From the NCBI GenBank assembly GCA_964059195.1, contig CAXKWD010000009.1:47339160-47403159 (forward strand): a stretch of DNA of 64,000 nucleotides, written 5' to 3'. The number at the start of each line of letters is the position of its first letter. Position 1 is the stretch's first letter. Below, piece by piece: positions 56,283 through 64,000 of this stretch. Made by a program: the position numbers and the translations under genes. The notes under the pieces are model-generated. The model saw only the letters and a program-made list of their open reading frames with translations. It was not told where the DNA came from and ran no database searches. This stretch comes from Ectobius pallidus. Lineage: Eukaryota; Arthropoda; Insecta; Blattodea; Ectobiidae.

Positions 56283-56726
56283 GGCCTATTCACTTGTTTC
56301 AGCTTTATGCACAGAACGAACAATATTTTAAAGAACAAACTTTATAATATCAATAACAATCAGGAAGATATATACGACAATAACGGTGTGTATAAATTAA
56401 AATGTGTAGAATGCGATAAAGTCTATATAGGTCAGACAGGTAGAAAGTTTAAATCCAGATTCAACGAACATCTACTTGACTTTAAACACAGGAGACACAA
56501 ATCTGCTTATGCTAAGCATCTAATCACACACGGCCATAAATACGACAAGATAGAAAATACGTTAACAGTAATACACAAACACAAAAACAACAAAAAACTG
56601 AACACTTTAGAGGCATTAGAAATCTACAGAAACAAACATAATATTTTCAATGAAAACACTATTGAACGCAACCTTTTCTTTGAACTCACTTATACAGGCT
56701 TAAATTCTACACATTCGGACACATGA
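56283..56726 (+). CDS. Penelope-type GIY-YIG endonuclease domain
   Basis: Open frame from ATG 56307 to TGA 56724-56726 (139 residues). It has GVYKLKCVECDKVYIGQTGR: the GIY-equivalent GVY, a CxxC pair, and the YIG box, followed by the Arg-containing segment KFKSRFNEH, a conserved SAYAKHLITHGH, and LEALEIY with the expected catalytic Glu. This is the C-terminal nuclease of Penelope-like elements, which nicks DNA to prime reverse transcription. The RT part is missing, so it is a 5'-truncated copy. It abuts the minisatellite element at 56258. No in-frame stop within the domain, so it is not badly decayed. Confidence 0.8.
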   Translation, partial: GLFTCFSFMHRTNNILKNKLYNINNNQEDIYDNNGVYKLKCVECDKVYIGQTGRKFKSRFNEHLLDFKHRRHKSAYAKHLITHGHKYDKIENTLTVIHKHKNNKKLNTLEALEIYRNKHNIFNENTIERNLFFELTYTGLNSTHSDT

Positions 56727-57824
56727 TTCGTTAGTATTGCTATTGCAGTCAACATGACAGCATTAAATTAAACACAAGGTGAGTTTTCGTCAGTTTCTGG
56801 CATACACATAAGTTAATTATACATTTTTATGAAACAAATATTAAAAATAACATTTCATTAATTTCCTTTTATATTCAATTTTTTTTCTAGTTTTAATGAT
56901 TTCTTTAGACTGAATGGTATATACATATACCGAAGTGTACATATCTACTCTACATAATTAGCAACTTAACTAAGAAGTGATCCACCACTCCAACTATACG
57001 ATCTACAGTTGCAGTTTCATCACGTTGCTTATGGAATATTTACGATATCTTGGAGGATATTTAATATTACTGGCTTTAATATAAGAACTGTAAGACCGTT
57101 ACAAATAATATATATTACGCTTTTTTTTTCACAAAAATCTATATAGACTTATATCAACACGCTTAAAATCCAGTAAGGTTAGAATCACCAAAATAAGCTA
57201 TTGACATTATATCATATAACTATGGTATCAATATAGTTGACTGCATTAATTTTATCTATTTTTTAACACATCAAAAGTACTGTAGTCTTACAATTTAATA
57301 CAAATAGTCATTTTATAAAGTGTGTAAATTGACTGTATTAACTTTATCTATTTTTTATACATCAAAAGTACTGTAGTCCTACAATATGATACAAATAGCC
57401 ATTTTATAAAGTGTGTAATTTGTCATTCACTGTTAACATAAGAATGTCACAATACTGAACCTTTTAATCAGATAAATTGGGTAATTAGATATACTGTACC
57501 ATTGTTATTTAAATTTGTAACTAATGTATAACTCCTGTGAGTTATTTTTATATTATTAGACGTGGATAATTAAAATATATATATATGTAACTTTTTTATT
57601 TATTCTACTAAGTTTGATTGTCTATCAGTTGTGGATATTTTGTAAAAAACCCATATTGTGAACTCTCGATGCCGTTAACAGGTTTGGTTAATATACGTCG
57701 TTTTTAATTTGACTAGTCTTAATTTTTTAGACATTATAATTTCATATACTAAGCCGTCGTGGTATTCTAACCGGACTTGTATTTGTTTTGAGATACTATC
57801 TAATACTGTATATTTAATCTCTTC
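56727..57824. other. AT-rich DNA
   Basis: No gene. Around 57250-57420, a ~110-bp segment appears twice with small changes (TTTTATCTATTTTTTA, CATCAAAAGTACTGTAGTC, CATTTTATAAAGTGTGTAA), a local tandem duplication. Confidence 0.5.
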
Positions 57825-59094
57825 CTGAAGGATGTCAATTATATGCTTATGCAGACGATGCTCTATTGATGTGTAAAGCTAAAAATGTGCCTAATTTGAC
57901 TTATAAGGTCAACACAATATTAGAAGAATTATGTCAGTGGGGTTCTGATAACAAACTCCATTTTAATCCGCTGAAAACAACTGCTCTGATTATTACTGGA
58001 AAAAGGAGAATTCAAAAGCCAATAATTAAAATGAATCAGGAACACATTCGAATTGTAGATCAGACGTCCTACTTACTTGTTAGGAGTAATCTTGGATCAA
58101 CAAATGACATTTAGACCTCACTTTGACAATGTTGCTAGCTTTTGCTTCTCGACCAACGTGGGGTCTCAATGCAGAAGTTCTGAAAATTATCTATAGAGCA
58201 GCAGTTGAACCTTTAGTGTTGTATTGTGCTTCAGTGTTTAGGAAATGTTTTGATATGAGCTGGGCTCGGCATAAATTAGCACAAATACAACGAGGCTTTA
58301 TTCTGAGGATTATTAAAGCATATAGGACTGTTTCTACGGATGCCGCTTTAGTTATTGCGGGCATTGAGCCTTTATATTTTTCTGGTATTGCAAAAGCAGA
58401 AACTACGCTGCTCCGAAAAGGCTTCACATATGAAGACGCAATTTTGCGTTTGGATATCGAAAGACCAGCACACTTTACTACTGCCGGACATCCTGCTTAC
58501 TTCAATAATTTCGTTAATAACAATGGATGTACCAGGAATCACAATCTGGAGATTTTTACAGACGGTTCAAAATTCTGCAGAGAAGGAATGGTGGATAACA
58601 TCGGTTGTGCTTTCGTGGTGTTCTGTTGTGGTAGGGAAATGTATTCACAAAAGGCCAGACTCTCTACAGAGTGCTCAATTGTACAAGCAGAGCTCTTTGC
58701 TATAAAGGAGGCTGTCTCATGGTCTAAGTCTCAAAATTCTGACTGTTGCATTTTCAGTGACTCACAAACTGCACTTACTGCTATAAACAACAAGTTCAAT
58801 TTAAATGCCTTGGCAGCAGAAATAAGAACTAAGATAATATCATACGAGAAACACATTTGTTTATCCTGGGTACAAGGCCATATGGGCACATTAGGGAACG
58901 AAAGAGCTGATGAATTGACAAAAAATACTGCGACCACGAATTTAAATTTTAGCTACAAATTGTGTCCCCTATCTTATGCTAAGAATAAACTTAGAGATTA
59001 TATTAGGACTGCTTGGAATGAGCATTGGGTGTCCAGCTCCAAAGGGACCACTACGAGAGAAATCTTCTTTCCAACAGTTGAGTGTCGCCTACGC
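57825..59094 (+). pseudogene. I-superclade LINE ORF2: RT palm end and RNase H
   Basis: Starts inside the RT: LPEGCQLYAYADDALLMCKA (YADD), then WGSDNKLHFNPLKT. Two frameshifts (near 58075 and 58125) lead into a clean 331-codon frame (58123-59118). That frame has the RT thumb and an RNase H with IFTDGSKF, QAELFAIKEA, FSDSQTAL and HMGTLGNERADEL, so all four acidic positions are present. It is 5'-truncated and is cut at 59094 by the LTR element, so the last codons up to 59118 belong to the LTR. Confidence 0.85.
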
Positions 59095-59470
59095 TGTGCG
59101 CCAATATTTTATTTTTAAAATAGTTTTATATTACTTGGCGCACGAATTTATTAATATAAATTTTGGGGAGAAGAAGTCATTATGTAGGAGGCTTTGTCTT
59201 CTACTTGTTGCTTTGATAAACACATTATAGTCGGCCCTGTAATAACACATTGTTAAGACGCTGTGTTGCGTCTGATGTTTTGATTTTATACAGGATGTCA
59301 CGTACTGACATATTGTCGTGGCTTCTGTTGCGTTTTGTATCTATTGTTACTGTAGTATGGGGAGACTTTGGGTTCTCCCGCGATTGTGGAGTGTTTTACT
59401 TATTGTTTAGAGTTCTGACGTAACAAATAGGCTTGTTTGGTATAAATCAGCGAGGCCAATGGTGCCTCGT
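59095..59470 (+). repeat. 5' LTR (shared part)
   Basis: Starts TGTGCGCC. A 9-bp inverted repeat, GTGCGCCAA (59096-59104) and TTGGCGCAC (59135-59143), lies at its tip. The shared part stops at 59470; the true LTR end lies further right but cannot be fixed because the second copy is broken. Confidence 0.8.
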
Positions 59471-59478
59471 TCTCATTC
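59441..59478 (+). promoter_or_regulatory. LTR core promoter
   Basis: TATAAA at 59441-59446 and an initiator-like TCATTC at 59473-59478, about 34 bases apart, fit an insect TATA/Inr promoter. AGAG-GTATGTAC near 59610 looks like a strong splice donor, so the leader before gag may be spliced. The second LTR keeps the TATA (63240-63245) but loses the initiator. Confidence 0.55.
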
Positions 59479-60322
59479 TCACGTTATCTTTCTTCGGCTC
59501 TACTTGAATCCTCCCTCTGAGGTTTCGTCTTCGTTTTCGGGCAATGGACATCGACCTGGGTCTTCTTGGTTCTCTAGGATGTGGCTTCATTCTCAATTAG
59601 GATTATTTTTAGAGGTATGTACTTATCTTTGATTTATTATCTCGGGAATTATGAAATGCATTAATATTGAATTTAGCCCTTCAGGCCGTCATGTATATGC
59701 GCTAGGCGGTGATCTTTAAAGTGGACGCCTGTTCGACTCTGTGCTTATAGTGGCCTTAATTTATGTTCTTTTCACTATCCTTGAACCGTGTGTCCATGTC
59801 CGTTGTCCGAGGAGAGTGAGCCTTCTTCAACCACAACTCCGTGGATGGAGAAGCTGTTTTTGCTTCTTTCAAAAAATGTAAGTCACTAAAATTTATTATG
59901 TAAATTTTCATGTATAGAGAATCGCCATATTGAGTTTGTCTGTGTAACCTCTTTTTCAGGAACTGATTGTTCTTTAATTTATGTTCTTTTCAAAGGGTTA
60001 TTATTTATTTTGAATTAAATTATATGTATGTATTCTAGGCCATCAGCCGTTCTGTAAAATAAACCCTTTTTCTTCATATTTTTGTTAGCAGAGCTGTGGT
60101 TGATTTGAACCTAGGCTCTGTCTTTTTTTAGCTACCAATATAGTTGGTAGCATTCGCGGTGGTTGTTTTAAAGTTCCACGCAGCTACCGCTTCTAGAGAA
60201 TTTACTAATTTAGGAAAGTGCAAACTTTAATTTCATTTCTATGTATTGTCTCTTTTGAACTTGTTTGTACTTCTACTAATTCATGGTAATTATTTGTTTC
60301 ATGTTTCCCCTGTATCAAAGTC

Positions 60323-60733
60323 ATGGCTCGTGCACACGTGGATCCCGATTACTTGCTTAAAGACGATCTGCTTTACGAGTTGAGGTTAAGGAGAGTTCCG
60401 GGAGAGCAGAAAGAGTTAGTCGCAGTCCTCAAGGACCGTTTGAATCAGTACCTGAACGAACCAGTGGACGTCAGGACTTTTGGTGAGTCTGAAATCTCAC
60501 AATTATTCAATGTTGCTACTAATAGAATAAAGCAGGCAAGCGACGGCTTGCAAGATTTAAATGCTTCTCCCCCGGAAATTTTTTTTTTTCACGCTTAGGT
60601 TTCTCCATGCTTGAAACGGAAGTTAACGATAAAGTGACCAAGCGGGTTGCTTATGAAGGAATGTTGCCTAGTACCGAGTATAGGAACTCCTTTTCTAATT
60701 CTGAAATATATATTCACGGTTATGACTTAAAAT
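60323..60733 (+). pseudogene. gag: Gag-like protein with SAP-like N-terminus
   Basis: ATG at 60323. Residues ~10-45 (DYLLKDDLLYELRLRRV, then LKDRLNQYL) resemble the SAP-like helix pair that starts many insect LTR-element Gags. The frame stops at 60596-60598 just after a run of eleven T (60579-60589). Gag-like helical sequence resumes in another register (LETEVNDKVTKRVAYEG, to a TAA near 60733), so a one-base change in the T-run has split it. The capsid proper and nucleocapsid are not recognisable beyond this. Family assignment is inference. Confidence 0.5.
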
Positions 60734-62886
60734 AACACTAGAATATGGTCTGGTTTTGTGTGTTGCGAAGCTGATGAAAAGACTAACGACTGATCATTCT
60801 GACCCTAGGACTGACTGTGACTTAAGTAGACGATTTCTGAGGTGGAGCACACGCAGATCAGCTGTTTTCTGTGTTAACAAACTCTTGAATAGAAAGTGAG
60901 TTGGTGTAGGATATCGATAGTGACAGTTTTAGTGAAGTAATGTTTGCCTGCTCCTGGAGTAATGAAGGGAGTAGAAGAACTGCTGGTGGCAGTTAAGTTT
61001 TGCACTGTAGATTAGAGAGGCTTAGACCGTTGATGCATCCGGTCGGGTCATGGTAGGTCACCATTGACTTTTGGAGCCCTCTTTCTATTGTTTCTGTACG
61101 GAGATACTCTGAGAGAGTTTTCTCAGAACGCAGCTTCATAGGCAATTCTCTAGGGGAGAGTTTGGCTCAGTGGTTTATGGGGACTGTCTGAGCTTTCTCC
61201 AATAGTGCCTATTGTAGGGAGACCGCCCACTTAGGCTTTCTAGAGATATTGTTGCTGCTTATTGCGTTAATGTCTTTTGCCTTGGAAGTTAGATTCTTAG
61301 AGATATATGAGGCTCTGTTCGATAGTCTTGAGGGAGGCTATTACGAACGGCTTCTTATCATGTCGTCGTTGGTAGACCCACGTCGAATCATAAGAAAGCT
61401 TCTGCTAAGATATTAAATTATAATTACGATATTGAATTTCTCCTCAGCCTAGTAGTGACGATATTGTGTTCTTGCTCTCTAGCGACGAGAATACTAGGAT
61501 GCCTCTGCTTAGCGGACGCATACCGATAATTAAATGTTTGGCTGATCAGCGAATTGTTGCCCGAGGGTCAAGATGTGGTTAAAGTCAAAGTTAATTGAGT
61601 CTGGGTGGCCGTCCTACTCATCTTACCGCATCAGAAATGGGAACTAATAGATTATGCTGATCCAAAGCCGGCAGGTTAAACGGGGAGATAGGGTCATTGG
61701 CATAGTTTTCTGCAGTTAAAGTCCGTGGTCTCCGTTCCGTGGAGAGTTTTTTTTTCACCCCTTTTACTGTGTTGTTGCAAACCACAAAAAGGAATAGGAA
61801 CCTTTGGGCCCACGTGTCGCACTGCAAGAAAGCCTGACTTCCCCTAATATTAGATGACTAGGTTGCAGACTTTAGGTCTAAGAAGAAGATGATTTCCTCC
61901 TTGATTTGGGGCATCCGACATCGAGATTCGGCGAGTATCCGGTGAATACTACGGTCGCAGACGGAAGATACTCGAAGGATGGAATGCCGAGCAGTCTCCC
62001 GGGAGTTGATGGGATGCCAAGCCGTGTTGGACTTCTATCTTCTGTCCACTTGAAAGAAATGGTGGATGCGCAACTCTCATCTTATTTAAAGTATCCATTT
62101 TAATTATTTAAAAGACCATAAGTCAAAATTGAACTAACTATGCCATGTTTTCGCTTTGGTTAGTGAACATGATGAACAATTGTCTTTATTTGTTTTAATT
62201 TGATATAACCTTTGCCTCTCTGTAATGTTGAGAGCATTATCCTTCATTTGTTTTAATTAACGTAATGTTGCCTCTCTGTAATGTGAGAAAAGACAAGAGT
62301 TTTAAATTTTGTGATTAACTACAAGATAGTTGTAGAATGTTTCTTGTTTTTCTCCCTTCAGGAGATTACCTTGATTTGCTATGTTTATAGAATTTCATTT
62401 TATTTTTCATTTTGAAAGTTTATAGGGTCTGACTATATTTTGTTTTTGTTTTTTTGTCTCTCTTGCATTTCTTCTCCGTGTACTGCCGCTGATCTTGAAC
62501 TTACAGGTAGAGAATAGATGACATTCCTGTACTGAGTCTCTGGTGCCATGTTCGAGGGCGTTCTACAGGCCGAGGCTCCTGACCTGCTGTTCAGCATCAC
62601 TGTAAGAGATAGCTTGACAAGTACTCGCCTACGTCGCATCTCTACAAAGGCTACAGTGGCTGTCAGCAAGCAATACTGGTGTGTGAAAAGGACGGACTGT
62701 GGTATGTGTGAGTGATCGCATAAGAGAAGGTAGGATCCTTCTGATTAATTCCAGTGCTTGTAATTTGGTCAGGAGACCCTCGTTGGTCTAGCCCATATTC
62801 GAATTTTTGGACACTGTTAAAGAGTACTCTTACCCAGTATAATCCTGTGTTGGAACGTATTTGAGAAATAAGTTCCAAGTCAGCAT
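60734..62886 (+). other. Interior of the pol-less LTR element
   Basis: About 2.1 kb with stops in all frames and no retroviral enzyme motif. Frame 61906-62103 (65 codons, starting MGHPTSRFGEYPVN) is the longest; I do not recognise it. Its 3' half (61875-62570) is duplicated in reverse at 63270-63964. Confidence 0.5.
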
Positions 62887-62893
62887 GGGGGAG

Positions 62894-63269
62894 TGTGCGC
62901 CAATATTTTATTTTTAAAATAGTTTTATATTACTTGGCGCACGAATTTATTAATATAAATTTTGGGGAGAAGAAGTCATTATGTAGGAGGCTTTGTCTTC
63001 TACTTGTTGCTTTGATAAACACATTATAGTCGGCCCTGTAATAACACATTGTTAAGACGCTGTGTTGCGTCTGATGTTTTGATTTTATACAGGATGTCAC
63101 GTACTGACATATTGTCGTGGCTTCTGTTGCGTTTTGTATCTATTGTTACTGTAGTATGGGGAGACTTTGGGTTCTCCCGCGATTGTGGAGTGTTTTACTT
63201 ATTGTTTAGAGTTCTGACGTAACAAATAGGCTTGTTTGGTATAAATCAGCGAGGCCAATGGTGCCTCGT
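62894..63269 (+). repeat. 3' LTR, truncated
   Basis: Identical by eye to 59095-59470 (offset 3799). It ends abruptly next to the inverted duplicate, about six bases before the expected transcription start. Confidence 0.85.
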
Positions 63270-63964
63270 GCCTGTAGAACGCCCTCGAACATGGCACCAG
63301 AGACTCAGTACAGGAATGTCATCTATTCTCTACCTGTAAGTTCAAGATCAGCGGCAGTACACGGAGAAGAAATGCAAGAGAGACAAAAAAACAAAAACAA
63401 AATATAGTCAGACCCTATAAACTTTCAAAATGAAAAATAAAATGAAATTCTATAAACATAGCAAATCAAGGTAATCTCCTGAAGGGAGAAAAACAAGAAA
63501 CATTCTACAACTATCTTGTAGTTAATCACAAAATTTAAAACTCTGTCTTTTCTCACATTACAGAGAGGCAACATTACGTTAATTAAAACAAATGAAGGAT
63601 AATGCTCTCAACATTACAGAGAGGCAAAGGTTATATCAAATTAAAACAAATAAAGACAATTGTTCATCATGTTCACTAACCAAAGCGAAAACATGGCATA
63701 GTTAGTTCAATTTTGACTTATGGTCTTTTAAATAATTAAAATGGATACTTTAAATAAGATGAGAGTTGCGCATCCACCATTTCTTTCAAGTGGACAGAAG
63801 ATAGAAGTCCAACACGGCTTGGCATCCCATCAACTCCCGGGAGACTGCTCGGCATTCCATCCTTCGAGTATCTTCCGTCTGCGACCGTAGTATTCACCGG
63901 ATACTCGCCGAATCTCGATGTCGGATGCCCCAAATCAAGGAGGAAATCATCTTCTTCTTAGACC
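63270..63964 (-). repeat. Inverted copy of the element interior
   Basis: Reverse complement of 61875-62570 with a single one-base difference seen (CAAG versus CAG near 62295). Past 63964, similarity continues in patches (TGACTAG on both), with a short replaced segment. The inverted copy probably extends beyond the window. Confidence 0.9.
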
Positions 63965-64000
63965 AAAAATATGCGCCACCCCTCCGGCTAGTCACAAAGT

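Larger units (their letters stand above)
59095..63269 (+). mobile_element. Young LTR element without pol
   Basis: Direct repeats 59095-59470 and 62894-63269 appear identical over 376 bp. Both begin TGTGCGCCAATATT, and the second is preceded by a purine run GGGGGAG (62887-62893) that fits a polypurine tract. The first repeat continues beyond 59470 into presumptive U5; the second is broken at 63269. A gag-like frame begins at 60323, but no protease, RT or integrase was seen in the ~3.4-kb interior, so it resembles a LARD-type derivative. It inserted into the RNase H reading frame of the LINE at 57825. Confidence 0.75.

Noticed and set aside
61906..62103. 65-codon frame, repeated in reverse at 63736-63933, as a conserved gene
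   Set aside because: Duplicated only because the 695-bp block is inverted and copied; no recognised domain.

Overview
The window looks like a repeat-dense insect genome. It is AT-rich, has no host gene I can name with confidence, and is built almost entirely from layers of transposable elements of arthropod type. The frequent short motif TAGGCCTA and the SINE and RTE families fit a large blattodean (cockroach or termite) genome, but that assignment is inference. There are no bacterial, organellar or rRNA features. Everything protein-like that I recognise belongs to mobile elements.

Layout. 1-12 kb: a small foldback MITE with a tRNA-like core, AT-rich DNA, a reverse-strand RTE 3' end, two tRNA-derived SINEs with exact target-site duplications (TSDs), and a decayed I-type LINE tail. 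12.4-15.8 kb: one RTE retrotransposon with an 11-bp TSD, split by a 720-bp Helitron. 17.7-22.3 kb: a LINE/SINE-like tail, a Harbinger transposase relic, and a large Foldback-like element whose two arms are opposed arrays of a ~176-bp satellite. 23.5-24.9 kb: an unclassified element with an internal minisatellite; related copies lie at 54.4-56.3 kb and 45.4 kb. 26.7-30.3 kb: a SINE nested in a SINE, then an unclassified DNA transposon with ~950-bp terminal inverted repeats (TIRs) and a broken protein. 31.4 kb: a hAT MITE.

35.2-44.0 kb holds the best-preserved element, a Gypsy-type (Metaviridae-like) LTR retrotransposon. Its 1208-codon pol frame is uninterrupted (protease, RT, RNase H, integrase). 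Gag and pol overlap in the -1 frame, with the heptamer TTTAAAC and a stem-loop right at the gag stop. The flanking 1131-bp direct repeats are almost identical. They run past the expected LTR end into the primer-binding site and leader, so the 3' copy is not a simple LTR. Gag is split by a shift in a run of ten A.

45-51 kb: a mariner relic with a hairpin mutation; a PIF/Harbinger element with many GTGTCGACAC palindromes and a MADF-like exon, carrying a nested hAT MITE and an RTE tail; a long palindrome surrounding the Harbinger right end; a SINE. 52.7-54.2 kb: a hAT element with a perfect 8-bp TSD and a transposase relic. 56.3-56.7 kb: a Penelope-type GIY-YIG nuclease domain. 57.8-59.1 kb: an I-type LINE (RT plus RNase H) cut by a young, pol-less LTR element (59.1-63.3 kb). 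The 3' LTR of that element is broken and joined to a nearly perfect inverted copy of its own interior, which runs to the window edge.

The main message is nested mobile-element archaeology with several intact boundaries. All calls come from reading the sequence; no database search was run.
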